From positions 372,001 to 436,000 of the forward strand of contig NZ_NPDR01000002.1 of the NCBI RefSeq assembly GCF_002811765.1: a DNA stretch of 64,000 nt. Direction: 5' to 3'. The notes below the pieces were generated by a model. That model was not told where the DNA came from and did not search any database. It was given only the letters and a program-made list of their open reading frames with translations. Shown one piece after another: positions 23,731-31,911 of the stretch. Numbering within the stretch: position 1 is the stretch's first letter; every line of letters starts with the position of its first letter. This stretch comes from Leptospira saintgironsiae. GTDB lineage: Bacteria > Spirochaetota > Leptospiria > Leptospirales > Leptospiraceae. The position numbers and the translations under genes were made by a program.

Positions 23731-24411
23731 ATGAGCCGTTTAGCGTATTATGGATTTTTTAGTATTATAGTACTCTTTTCTTTTATTGCCTCTTGTAATA
23801 AAGAAGGATCCGAACAAGAACCAAAGGGCTCTCCTAAGATGGAAACAAAAACAAACGGCAAAAAGATCTTATTCTTCGGAGACAGTTTAACTGCTGGTTA
23901 CGGATTGAATGGACCTGAAGAATCTTTTGCTCATTTAGCCTTTTTAGAACTCCAAAAAAAATATCCGGATCTAGGATATGTAAACGCAGGTGTGAGCGGA
24001 GATACTACTTCTGGCGGGCTTGCAAGACTAGATTGGGTTTTAAATACAAAATATGATGTATTTGTTTTGGAACTTGGGGCAAACGATTCTTTGAGAGGAC
24101 TTCCTACAAAGATGACAGAGGAAAATCTAACAAGGATCATCCGAGAGGCACGGGTTAAATATCCTTCTATTAAAATTCTATTAATTGGGATGAGAACACT
24201 CCCGAATATGGGTCCCCAATACGCAAAAGAATTCGCGGCTCTCTTTCCTCGGGTTGCTAAGAAAGAAAAGACAGAGTTTATGCCATTCTTGCTGGAAGGA
24301 GTTGCTGGAGACAGAAGGTTAAACCAAGACGATGGGATCCATCCTACTGCAGAAGGCCATAAGATACTCTCCAAACATCTGGTCCCTTACTTGAACAAAC
24401 TATTGAAATAG
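23731..24411 (+). CDS. GDSL-type esterase/lysophospholipase lipoprotein (TesA-like)
   Basis: A 226-residue SGNH hydrolase. Catalytic blocks are FGDSLTAGYGL (Ser), a Gly in VNAGVSGDTT, GANDSLRG (Asn) and DGIHPTAEGH (Asp-His). The N terminus is a lipoprotein signal: hydrophobic FFSIIVLFSF followed by IASC as the lipobox. I choose ATG 23731 because an AGGAG lies right before it and the lipobox then sits at residue 21; the longer open frame from 23644 has no signal-like features. Relatives are arylesterase, thioesterase I and lysophospholipase L1. It probably acts on lipids at the periplasmic face. Confidence 0.88.
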   Translation: MSRLAYYGFFSIIVLFSFIASCNKEGSEQEPKGSPKMETKTNGKKILFFGDSLTAGYGLNGPEESFAHLAFLELQKKYPDLGYVNAGVSGDTTSGGLARLDWVLNTKYDVFVLELGANDSLRGLPTKMTEENLTRIIREARVKYPSIKILLIGMRTLPNMGPQYAKEFAALFPRVAKKEKTEFMPFLLEGVAGDRRLNQDDGIHPTAEGHKILSKHLVPYLNKLLK

Positions 24412-24508
24412 TTCGATCATCCAATTATATAAACTGCTTCTAATATCGTAAATGCTTGCTTTCTAATTTCAGATAGGAGATAACTCCTTCCTGGGACAGG
24501 GGCAGGAA

Positions 24509-26665
24509 ATGGTACGCCAACATTATAGATCATGTACTTTATGCGAAGCTATGTGCGGACTCAGACTAGAGATTGAGGACGAAGTCGTCGTCGCAGTAAG
24601 AGGGGATAAGGACGATAAGTTTAGTAGAGGCCATCTATGTGCCAAAGGTCCTGAACTTAAAAATTTATACGAAGATCCGGATAGACTTAAATTTCCTTTA
24701 AAACGCACCGAGAATGGTTGGGAGAAGGTAGACTGGGTCACCGCTCTCAGCGATATCGCTACAAAACTTGTAGAGATACAAAATAAATACGGAAACGATT
24801 CAATCGCAGTTTATAGTGGAAACCCAAGTGTTCATAATTACGGTTCCATGTTATTCGGCCAAAGATTTATAGGAAGATTAAGAACTAAAAATAATTATTC
24901 TGCAACTTCTGTAGACCAACTTCCTCATCAATTACTTTCTTATTGGATGTTCGGTCACCAACTACTTGTCCCAATTCCTGATATAGATAGAACGAATTTC
25001 TTTTTGATCCTAGGCGGAAACCCATTTGCATCTAACGGAAGTTTAATGACTGTTCCGGATGTGAAAAAGAGATTAAAAGAGATCCAGGAAAGGGGAGGAA
25101 AATACGTAGTAATCGATCCAAGAAAGACTGAGACTGCAGTTCATGCTGATGAGCATCATTTCATTCTGCCGGGAACGGATGCATTCTTCTTGCTCTCTAT
25201 TATAGATGTATTATTTAAGAAAAACTTAACAAAGAAGAATTCTTTAATTAAAGAAGAAGAATTACTAAAATTGAAATCTATTGCTGCTCAGTATCCTGCA
25301 AATGAAACAGAAAAACTGACTGGCATCTCTACTGAAATCGTTGAGAGAATTGCATTGGAATTTTCTAAAGCGAATGGTGCAGTATGTTATGGTCGTGTAG
25401 GAGTTTCTACCCAAGCATTCGGTGCGCTTTGCCAATGGCTTATCAATTCTATCAATTGTATTACTGGAAATATGGATTCAGTAGGAGGTGCAATGTTCAC
25501 ACTTCCTGCAGTAGACATGATCGATCCAAAAGGAGTGATGAAAAGTTCTCCTGGAAGTTTTCATACGTATGGATCAAGAGTTAGGGACTTACCGGAATTT
25601 AATGAAGAATTACCGGTCGCTGCACTTGCAGAAGAAATTTTAACTCCAGGGCAAGGTCAGGTTAAGGCGCTTGTTACTTCTGCAGGAAATCCTTTATTAT
25701 CGACTCCAAACGGTTCTCAATTGGAGAAAGCGGTTTCTAGTTTGGAATTTATGGTAAGCGTGGACTTTTATCTGAATGAGACTACGAAACATGCACATTA
25801 TATTCTTCCTCCAAGTTCTGCTTTGGAACATGATCATTATGATTTAGTGTTTAATGTTTTTGCTGTAAGAAATACTGTCAGATATAACCAGCCTGCATTT
25901 GAACCTGAAGCAGGAATGTTGCACGATTGGGAAATTTTTTCGGACCTAACCAAAAGAATAGAACTTTTGAAATCTGAAAAACCTCTTCCTAAAGATTTGA
26001 TTAAAACTAAGATCACTCCTTCTGCCATTATCGATCATGCTTTGAAATCGGGACCTTATGGAGAAAAATCAGGATCTTCCTTTGGGATGAGTTTAGAACT
26101 TCTAAAAAACAGTCCGCATGGAGTAGATCTTGGAGCGTTGAAACCTTGCTTTCCGGATAGACTTTGGACGGAAGATAAGATGATCACACTCGTGCCAAAG
26201 GAAGTAGTTTCAGATCTAGATCGATTGGCAAAATACGGACAGAAACTTCTATCAGATAAACAGGGGAATGGTTCCTTCTTATTGATAGGAAGAAGACATT
26301 TGAGAAATAATAATTCATGGATGCATAATCTTCCAAAACTTATGACTGGAAAAGATAGATGTACACTCATGATCCATCCAGAAGATGCAATCGCTCTTGG
26401 TATCAAAGAAGAAGAAGAAGTTTTTGTAGAATCCAGAGTAGGTAAGATCGGATTACCTGCTGAAATTACAGATGAGATAATGAGGGGAGTGGTGAGTATT
26501 CCTCACGGATTTGGTCATGCAAAAGAAGGAGTTTCTCTCCAAGTCGCCTCCAAGTTTGCTGGTTCCAGTATTAACGATCTTACTGATGATCAAGTTTTGG
26601 ATGAACTTTCCGGAAATGCAGCATTTAGCGGTATTCCGGTTTTCTTAAGTAAAAAATCCGCTTAA
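24509..26665 (+). CDS. Molybdopterin oxidoreductase with N-terminal [4Fe-4S] site
   Basis: A 718-residue member of the DMSO reductase superfamily. An iron-sulfur motif C9-x2-C12-x3-C16-x27-C44 (SCTLCEAMC, then HLCAKG) opens the protein. It is followed by a molybdopterin-binding region with FLILGGNPFASNG and YVVIDPRKTETA, and the C-terminal dinucleotide-binding domain (NNNSWMHNLP, LMIHPEDAIALGIKEEEEV). No Tat signal is present, so it is cytoplasmic. The residue that coordinates molybdenum is unclear; the region TSVDQLPHQ lies near the expected place. Substrate not assigned. The cofactor genes lie about 2.5 kb downstream. Confidence 0.85.
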   Translation: MVRQHYRSCTLCEAMCGLRLEIEDEVVVAVRGDKDDKFSRGHLCAKGPELKNLYEDPDRLKFPLKRTENGWEKVDWVTALSDIATKLVEIQNKYGNDSIAVYSGNPSVHNYGSMLFGQRFIGRLRTKNNYSATSVDQLPHQLLSYWMFGHQLLVPIPDIDRTNFFLILGGNPFASNGSLMTVPDVKKRLKEIQERGGKYVVIDPRKTETAVHADEHHFILPGTDAFFLLSIIDVLFKKNLTKKNSLIKEEELLKLKSIAAQYPANETEKLTGISTEIVERIALEFSKANGAVCYGRVGVSTQAFGALCQWLINSINCITGNMDSVGGAMFTLPAVDMIDPKGVMKSSPGSFHTYGSRVRDLPEFNEELPVAALAEEILTPGQGQVKALVTSAGNPLLSTPNGSQLEKAVSSLEFMVSVDFYLNETTKHAHYILPPSSALEHDHYDLVFNVFAVRNTVRYNQPAFEPEAGMLHDWEIFSDLTKRIELLKSEKPLPKDLIKTKITPSAIIDHALKSGPYGEKSGSSFGMSLELLKNSPHGVDLGALKPCFPDRLWTEDKMITLVPKEVVSDLDRLAKYGQKLLSDKQGNGSFLLIGRRHLRNNNSWMHNLPKLMTGKDRCTLMIHPEDAIALGIKEEEEVFVESRVGKIGLPAEITDEIMRGVVSIPHGFGHAKEGVSLQVASKFAGSSINDLTDDQVLDELSGNAAFSGIPVFLSKKSA

Positions 26666-26673
26666 ATTTTGAG

Positions 26674-26703
26674 TAAATCCGCCCGGGAATCTAGGCGGAT
26701 TTA
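26674..26703. terminator. Bidirectional terminator between convergent genes
   Basis: A perfect 10-base stem, TAAATCCGCC (26674-26683) and GGCGGATTTA (26694-26703), with a 10-base loop. It is A-rich before and after (TTTAAAA), so it can terminate in both directions. It sits exactly between the stops of the oxidoreductase and the VOC gene. Confidence 0.75.
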
Positions 26704-26706
26704 AAA

Positions 26707-27159
26707 TTAGTTTTTGTCGTAAGCTTCTTGCAGTTTAGATATTTCTATCTTATACATTTGTAACATTGCCTGAGTTACTCTCTGTGCCTTCTCTTGGTTT
26801 TTATCATATAGATATTTTTCCAGGATAGGGGGAATGATCTGCCAGGATAGGCCAAACTTATCTTTTACCCAACCACAAGGTTGTTTGCTCCCACCCGCAG
26901 AAAGTTTTTCATACAGATCATCTATCTCTGCCTGGGTTTCTGCACTGATATAAATAGAGAACGCCTCAGTAAATTTGAAATGAGGTCCTCCTGTGAAGGC
27001 CAAAAACTTTTGACCTTCTATCTCAAATTTGGCGGAAGCCATTCCCCCACCTAATTTTGTAAGATTTTCTATTTTCATATTTTTGAATATACTAGAATAG
27101 AATTGAAGAGCTTCTTCTAAACCCTGATCGAACATTAAGAATGGAATTGCCTTTTGCAT
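26707..27159 (-). CDS. VOC/PhnB-like (glyoxalase fold) protein
   Basis: A 150-residue protein of the vicinal-oxygen-chelate superfamily, PhnB-like subgroup (older annotation: 3-demethylubiquinone-9 3-methyltransferase domain). Typical pieces are the N-terminal IPFLMFDQGLEEALQFYSSIF, FLAFTGGPHFKFTEAFSIYI and the C-terminal CGWVKDKFGLSWQIIPPIL. No catalytic activity can be assigned. It is the last gene of an ArsR-led operon and follows the small membrane gene by four bases. Confidence 0.82.
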   Translation of the reverse strand: MQKAIPFLMFDQGLEEALQFYSSIFKNMKIENLTKLGGGMASAKFEIEGQKFLAFTGGPHFKFTEAFSIYISAETQAEIDDLYEKLSAGGSKQPCGWVKDKFGLSWQIIPPILEKYLYDKNQEKAQRVTQAMLQMYKIEISKLQEAYDKN

Positions 27160-27163
27160 ATTA

Positions 27164-27559
27164 CTACCCTTTACGTTTTAGTAAGATGATTCCACCCAGC
27201 CAAGAAAGAGGGATGGAAATTACGATCAGTCCAATCGAATACCAAGCTGGACCTTGGTCTCCCATTTGAATATGGCCCAAAGTGCTTGCGATCGTGCCGA
27301 TTACACCTAATGTGATCACGTGTCCAATCGGACTATGTGGAGAAAGTTTTGCAGTGAAAAATCCTCCTAAGATCGCAAGAGCTAATCGGTAGGAGATTGC
27401 GAGAATGAATAAACTATCAGACATTCTTTCTCCCATTGGTGGATAACAATTAGTAATATGTAATACTGCGTCTATAGCTAAAGCAGGTATAACATTGATC
27501 AAGATACCGGTAAATACGGCTCCAATACTTTTTAAAATCGATTTTGTTTTTGTATTCAT
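27164..27559 (-). CDS. Small four-TM hypothetical membrane protein
   Basis: A 131-residue hydrophobic protein with about four membrane segments (near 10-35, 50-68, 78-95 and 105-125) and a short basic C-terminal tail LLKRKG. I do not recognise a family. It sits inside the ArsR-AHSA1-VOC operon with junctions of two and four bases, so it shares their regulation. It may be a transporter-like or stress-related membrane protein, but nothing in the sequence shows that. Confidence 0.75.
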   Translation of the reverse strand: MNTKTKSILKSIGAVFTGILINVIPALAIDAVLHITNCYPPMGERMSDSLFILAISYRLALAILGGFFTAKLSPHSPIGHVITLGVIGTIASTLGHIQMGDQGPAWYSIGLIVISIPLSWLGGIILLKRKG

Positions 27560-27561
27560 GA

Positions 27562-28074
27562 TTAATTTTTCCCTTTTGCTGTTTCAGCAAGAGTATTCAG
27601 TAAAGTTTCCAGACGATTATAACTTTGAGAAGCTCCACCTTCCATTGGAGATTTGACCACCGTATCTCTTCCTTCTTTGGTTTCGTACAGAATATTGATC
27701 GTAATAAATGTTTTTCCAGAAACTTCTGCAAATGTAGTCGTGAGTAAAGCTTCTCCAGGATACCAAGCTTCGTCAAAAGATTCAGTCTGAACTAATTTGT
27801 CTGGTCCTGAAATTTCTTTATAAGTTCCTCCTGCTCCCATTGTAGATCCGTCTTTTAGATATTTCCAAACATATCTATATTTTCCGCCGACTTTCAAATC
27901 TACAGTGCAAACATCTAGGCTCCATCCATCAGGGCCATATAACCAACGTTTGATTAATTCAGGTTTTGTAAAACAGTCGAATACCAAATCCTTCCCCGCA
28001 TTAAACTCACGGGTCATTACGATTTCCCTGTCTCCTTTAGCTTCTACCTTTAAGGTTCCAACAAAGCTGCTCAT
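27562..28074 (-). CDS. SRPBCC/AHSA1 family protein
   Basis: A 170-residue START-like fold protein of the activator-of-Hsp90-ATPase (AHSA1) type. The N-terminal MTREFNAGKDLVFDCFTKPELIKRWLYGPDGW is diagnostic of the group that pairs with ArsR regulators, and GGKYRYVW, GTYKEISGPDKLVQTESF and a closing SYNRLETLLNTLAE follow. The fold has a hydrophobic ligand pocket; the ligand is unknown. Its ATG lies one base after the ArsR stop, which indicates coupled expression. Confidence 0.88.
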   Translation of the reverse strand: MSSFVGTLKVEAKGDREIVMTREFNAGKDLVFDCFTKPELIKRWLYGPDGWSLDVCTVDLKVGGKYRYVWKYLKDGSTMGAGGTYKEISGPDKLVQTESFDEAWYPGEALLTTTFAEVSGKTFITINILYETKEGRDTVVKSPMEGGASQSYNRLETLLNTLAETAKGKN

Positions 28075-28075
28075 T

Positions 28076-28456
28076 CTATTCTCCTTTTTTATTCTTACGT
28101 TTGGGGGAAGGTTGTTTAGAAAGTTTTAATTCTTCAATAAGTGAATCCAATTGATTGAATCTTCCTTCCCAGAATTTTTTATAATTTTCCAGCCATTCAG
28201 TAGCTTCTTCCAATGGTTTGGCTTCTAATTTGCGTAATCTTTTCTGAGCATCCTTGATGCCTGAAATTAAACCTGCTCTTTCCAAAACCTTTAAATGTTT
28301 AGAAATTGCTGGTTGGCTCATGGAAAATGGTTTTGCCAAATCCATTACGGAAACCTCTCCATTCGCTAAACGTGCCAGGATTGCCCTTCTGGTGGGGTCT
28401 GAGAGGGCTGCAAATGTTGCATCCAATCGAGCAGACTGATTAAGTGCATGATTCAT
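28076..28456 (-). CDS. ArsR-family winged-helix repressor
   Basis: A 126-residue regulator. The N-terminal LDATFAALSDPTRRAILARLANGEVSV is typical of ArsR proteins encoded next to AHSA1 genes, and the recognition helix region is MSQPAISKHLKVLERAGLI. No Cys metal-binding pair is present, so metal sensing is unlikely. The C terminus carries a basic tail (SPKRKNKKGE). A perfect palindrome lies four bases before the ATG and no Shine-Dalgarno sequence is present, suggesting an autoregulated, possibly leaderless transcript. Confidence 0.92.
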   Translation of the reverse strand: MNHALNQSARLDATFAALSDPTRRAILARLANGEVSVMDLAKPFSMSQPAISKHLKVLERAGLISGIKDAQKRLRKLEAKPLEEATEWLENYKKFWEGRFNQLDSLIEELKLSKQPSPKRKNKKGE

Positions 28457-28460
28457 ATTT

Positions 28461-28482
28461 TATATAACCATATGGTTATATA
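28461..28482. promoter_or_regulatory. Perfect 22-base palindrome, probable ArsR operator
   Basis: The centre is ATAACCATATGGTTAT, and the symmetry extends to 22 bases without a mismatch. It ends four bases upstream of the ArsR ATG. On the minus strand TTTCAA-17-TATATA overlaps it, which would place the transcription start at or next to the ATG. A bound ArsR dimer would cover the promoter directly. Confidence 0.7.
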
Positions 28483-28558
28483 TTTGAAATAAGCAAGCAC
28501 TTTTTTAAGAAATTATTTCCTAAGCTGTTTGTAGTTAAGAATGTGACAAAGAGGAATT

Positions 28559-29149
28559 ATGGAGCAGATCTCAGTTCATATCTTAGCATTTAACGAAGTA
28601 GAAGTTTTGGATCTTTCTGGTCCTTACGAAGTATTTTCAATCACTGAAAATGAAAATAAGGAGAAATTATTCAAAGTTTCAATCGTTGCGGAGAAGAAGG
28701 AGCTCCTACACGCAAGAAATAGATTTCCGGTTTTTCCCCATCTTACTTTGGAAGAGGCAGGCGTTCCGGATATTTTAATTATCCCTGGAGGATACGGAGC
28801 AGAAGAGATCGAGATCCATAATAAGAAACTTCTTAATTGGATCAAAGAAATGGAACCTAAGGTAAAAATTTTAGCTTCTATCTGCACTGGTGCGTTCTTA
28901 CTTGCAGAGGCAGGAATCCTAGATGATATGGAAGTCACCACTCATTGGATGGACCAAGAAACTTTACGCAAAAATTATCCTAAGATCAAAAGTGTCGTTC
29001 ATGAAAAATTTATAGATCATGGACATATTCTAACTTCCGGCGGAGTTTCCAGAGGGATTTTAATGTCCTTACATCTGGTAGAAAAGTTAGTAGGTAGAAA
29101 GATCGCTGAGTTTACTGCGAGAAGAATGGAATTCGATTCTTACTCTTAA
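28559..29149 (+). CDS. DJ-1/PfpI family protein
   Basis: A 196-residue protein with the class-I amidotransferase-like fold of DJ-1/PfpI. The nucleophile-elbow Cys is in SICTGAFLLAEAGIL (about residue 108), followed by VTTHWMDQETL, and an N-terminal acidic residue is present (VEVLDLSGPYEVF). The form matches the group annotated as ThiJ/PfpI or isonitrile hydratase-like; the true reaction may be glyoxalase, deglycase or hydratase. A good AGGA precedes the ATG. It is divergent from the ArsR operon and could share the palindromic operator region. The 3' end overlaps the convergent MoeB-like gene by four bases. Confidence 0.88.
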   Translation: MEQISVHILAFNEVEVLDLSGPYEVFSITENENKEKLFKVSIVAEKKELLHARNRFPVFPHLTLEEAGVPDILIIPGGYGAEEIEIHNKKLLNWIKEMEPKVKILASICTGAFLLAEAGILDDMEVTTHWMDQETLRKNYPKIKSVVHEKFIDHGHILTSGGVSRGILMSLHLVEKLVGRKIAEFTARRMEFDSYS

Positions 29150-30204
29150 AGAATTTCTTGTAATGCCAAAATTTTTCTTCCGCCTTGCAGAGAATATGCA
29201 GTGAGTCCCGCTTCTTTTAAAATTTTTGCAGCTTTTTTGGAGCGGATACCAGATTCACAAATCGTAATATAGATTTTTTCTTTCGAAAGACTGAGCGCCG
29301 TATCGATAGAAAGTTCAGAAAGGGGGGAAAATATGGAATTACCAATTGGAGTTTCTTTTCTTTCTTCCGATTCTCTTACATCTAATAGAATGTATTTTGG
29401 ATCTTTCTTCCATTCTTTCCAATCTTTTAGATCAATCTCATCTTTAAAAATTTCTTCTATTTTACCTGAACCGCATTCAGTACAATTTGGGTCTGCTTCC
29501 AGAAAAGTTTCATAAAGAAGAGGAGATTCCCATTCTAATTGGAATGTAGAGTGGGTAGGGGATTTTTCAGGAAAGAGAAGGTATTGGATCGCAAATGATG
29601 CTTGGTATAAGCCTGCAATTGCAGTTTGTACTCCTAAAACTCCTCCATCTTCGCAGGAGAGAAGTTCGGAACCTTCTAAATTTGGATACAAACATTTATA
29701 ACAAGGCTTTCCATGAGGGGAGAAGATCGCAATTTGTGCGCTTGTCCTAAAAACGGAAGCGGTAACAAGTGGCCTAAAATTTTGGATACAGAATCGGTTG
29801 ATCGTGTATTTAGCTTGGATCTGGTCTGTACAATCCAAAACTATATCCCAATTTTTGAATATACTTGGATCTATTCTTTCGGAGAAAATTTCGGTGAATG
29901 TTTCTAATTGAATTCCTGGAACTCTGGCTTGTATATATTCTTTGGTACTATCTGTCTTTTTTCTACCGATATCAGAAAGGGTGAAAGCAGTTTGTCTATG
30001 AATGTTACTTAATTCAACAGTATCAAAATCCCAAAGGCCAATCCTTCCTACTCCTGCAGTTGCTAAATGTAAAGAAGCAGGGGAGCCTAAACCTCCGAGA
30101 CCGATCACCAATGCTGATTTTTGGAGAAGTCCATTTTGACCCGATTCTCCTAAAAACGGTAGTTTAGTTTGTCTGGAAAAATACTTTTTCTGTTCCGGAC
30201 TCAT
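29146..30204 (-). CDS. moeB: MoeB/ThiF-type adenylyltransferase with C-terminal rhodanese domain
   Basis: A 352-residue E1-like enzyme that adenylates the C-terminal Gly-Gly of a sulfur-carrier protein (MoaD or ThiS). The nucleotide loop is VIGLGGLGSPAS, followed by VELSNIHRQTAF, DCTDQIQAKYTIN, a zinc-binding CYKC and CTEC pair, and CEDGGVLGVQTAIAG. A rhodanese domain from about 265 (YILLDVRES...ITICESGIRSKKAA) carries the persulfide Cys. The fusion could both activate and sulfurate the carrier. It is divergent from moaA with only 70 bases between, so a molybdopterin role is favoured over thiamine. Confidence 0.88.
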   Translation of the reverse strand: MSPEQKKYFSRQTKLPFLGESGQNGLLQKSALVIGLGGLGSPASLHLATAGVGRIGLWDFDTVELSNIHRQTAFTLSDIGRKKTDSTKEYIQARVPGIQLETFTEIFSERIDPSIFKNWDIVLDCTDQIQAKYTINRFCIQNFRPLVTASVFRTSAQIAIFSPHGKPCYKCLYPNLEGSELLSCEDGGVLGVQTAIAGLYQASFAIQYLLFPEKSPTHSTFQLEWESPLLYETFLEADPNCTECGSGKIEEIFKDEIDLKDWKEWKKDPKYILLDVRESEERKETPIGNSIFSPLSELSIDTALSLSKEKIYITICESGIRSKKAAKILKEAGLTAYSLQGGRKILALQEIL

Positions 30205-30274
30205 CTTAGGAAAGCATCTTATATTTTCTTGTGCCCGACAAGACTTTTTAATTGGCTTTCATAAGTGTTCGGGT

Positions 30275-31228
30275 ATGATAAGCTTGGACATCGTGGATGC
30301 GTACGGTCGAAAATTCGAAGTGCTTAGAGTGAGTGTTACCTCCTCTTGCGGATTCGGCTGTGTTTACTGTGCCCCTGGTACTGCGCTAAATGGAGAAGGA
30401 ACAAATGGTTCTTTCTTAAGCGCGGAACTTCTTCGCAAAAATATATATCTTCTTTCTCGTAAGATTTTTATCAAAGAAGTTCATTTAACAGGTGGGGAAC
30501 CAACTCTTCATAAAGATCTTCCTCGGCTCGTTCAGGTTGCTAAAGAGGAGAAGGTCCCGAACATCGCACTTACCTCAAATGGATTTTTTAGAGATGGTCT
30601 TATCCGAGATCTAAAACTCGCTGGTCTGGATAGAATGAACTTCTCTTTGGATTCACTTTCCCAAGAATCCTTTTCTTTGATCTCTGGAAAAAATCTTCCA
30701 GTAATTCGTTTATTAAATAGGATAGAAGAAGCCATCCAAGAAGGACTCGAAGTTAAACTAAATTGTACTGTATTAAAAGGTTATAATGAAGAGCAGATCC
30801 GACCTATTCTTCGTTGGGCTGGTGAAAGAAATCTTCCGATCCGCTATTTAGAATTAATGAAGATGGGACCCCTGAGAGAAAAACATTCAGAGTTATTTTT
30901 CTCCGCTGCAAAAATGAAAGAAGAGTTGAGCCAGGAATTTGATTTTGAATCTGAGGTCACTCCCATTGAATCCACTGCAAAATATTATCGCACTGCAGAA
31001 AATTATAGATTCGGGATCATTGCAAATCATACGGAACCTTTCTGCGATGGTTGTAATCGTCTTAGGATGGATCATCTCGGAAAAATTTATGGCTGTTTAA
31101 GTGATTTCCGATCTTTCCCGGTTTCGGAAGATGAATCAGAATTACAGAATTCCTTAGACCTCGCAATGAAAACCAAAAAAAACGAGTTTACCGGAAGTGA
31201 ACTTTCTATGAAATATATAGGCGGATAA
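30275..31228 (+). CDS. moaA: GTP 3',8-cyclase MoaA (radical SAM)
   Basis: A 317-residue enzyme that starts molybdopterin synthesis by converting GTP to 3',8-cyclo-7,8-dihydro-GTP. The SAM cluster motif is C25-x3-C29-x2-C32 (SSCGFGCVYCAPG). The second cluster is held by C257, C260 and C274 (FCDGCNRLRM, YGCL). The family's C-terminal Gly-Gly tail is present (KYIGG). moaC, whose product acts next, is not in the window. moaD follows after one base. Confidence 0.95.
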   Translation: MISLDIVDAYGRKFEVLRVSVTSSCGFGCVYCAPGTALNGEGTNGSFLSAELLRKNIYLLSRKIFIKEVHLTGGEPTLHKDLPRLVQVAKEEKVPNIALTSNGFFRDGLIRDLKLAGLDRMNFSLDSLSQESFSLISGKNLPVIRLLNRIEEAIQEGLEVKLNCTVLKGYNEEQIRPILRWAGERNLPIRYLELMKMGPLREKHSELFFSAAKMKEELSQEFDFESEVTPIESTAKYYRTAENYRFGIIANHTEPFCDGCNRLRMDHLGKIYGCLSDFRSFPVSEDESELQNSLDLAMKTKKNEFTGSELSMKYIGG

Positions 31229-31229
31229 G

Positions 31230-31472
31230 ATGGATATTCAACTTTTGTTTTTCGCTGCTATTAAAGATCATTTTCCGGATCTAAAAAAAATAGAAGTCTC
31301 AGAGGGAGATTCTATTATCCATCTTCGCGAAATGCTTACTCATAAAAGTCCAAGCTCAGAATCTATTTTAAAAGTTAGTAGATTTGCAGTGAACCAAGTA
31401 ATCGTAAGTGACGATTTTGTTTTAAGGGAAGGTTCTGTAGTAGCAGTACTTCCTCCTTCTAGCGGCGGTTGA
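31230..31472 (+). CDS. moaD: Molybdopterin synthase sulfur carrier MoaD
   Basis: An 80-residue ubiquitin-fold protein ending in the essential Gly-Gly (LPPSSGG). That terminus is adenylated by MoeB, thiocarboxylated and used by MoaE to sulfurate precursor Z. The preceding VNQVIVSDDFVLREGSVVAVLPP is standard. Its start and stop are each separated from moaA and moaE by a single base, so the three subunits are coupled. Confidence 0.95.
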   Translation: MDIQLLFFAAIKDHFPDLKKIEVSEGDSIIHLREMLTHKSPSSESILKVSRFAVNQVIVSDDFVLREGSVVAVLPPSSGG

Positions 31473-31473
31473 T

Positions 31474-31911
31474 ATGTCAGTATTAGAAACTTCTTCACAT
31501 ATTTCTTCTTCTCCACTTTTTGTATCTTCCGAGTTGCCAGATATTCCTGAAATGGGCGGCTTTGTAGTTTTTTCTGGAATCGTTCGAAATCTAAACGAAG
31601 GTAAGAAGGTCACACATCTGGAATACGAAGCATATGCTCCAATGGCAGATGAAATGATCCGCGCAATTCTTGCAGATGCTTGCAAAAAATGGGACCTTCT
31701 TCATGCAAACTGTATACATAGAGTTGGAAAATTAGAAATTTCCGAGATAGCGGTGATCGTGGAAACAGGATCCATACATAGGGCAGAAGCTTACGAATCC
31801 AATCGTTATATCATAGACCGAGTCAAACACGAGGTCCCGATCTGGAAAAAGGAATTTTATTTTGATGGTTCTTCTCAGTGGTCTAAGGGCTGCGTCCATG
31901 AGAGCCATTGA
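31474..31911 (+). CDS. moaE: Molybdopterin synthase catalytic subunit MoaE
   Basis: A 145-residue catalytic subunit of molybdopterin synthase. Family pieces are GGFVVFSGIVRNLNEGKKV, LEYEAYAPMADEM, the helix CIHRVGKLEISEIAVIV, and the C-terminal active-site lysines in RVKHEVPIWKKEFYFDGS with SQWSKG. It works as a heterotetramer with MoaD. The 3' end overlaps the start of the MobA-like gene by 14 bases. Confidence 0.95.
   Translation: MSVLETSSHISSSPLFVSSELPDIPEMGGFVVFSGIVRNLNEGKKVTHLEYEAYAPMADEMIRAILADACKKWDLLHANCIHRVGKLEISEIAVIVETGSIHRAEAYESNRYIIDRVKHEVPIWKKEFYFDGSSQWSKGCVHESH

Noticed and set aside
23931..24374. 147-residue minus-strand open frame inside the GDSL gene
   Set aside because: The plus strand encodes all catalytic motifs of an SGNH hydrolase; the reverse frame is a shadow.
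30205..30274. Molybdenum-cofactor riboswitch before moaA
   Set aside because: Only 70 bases separate the divergent genes, too short for the known Moco RNA element.
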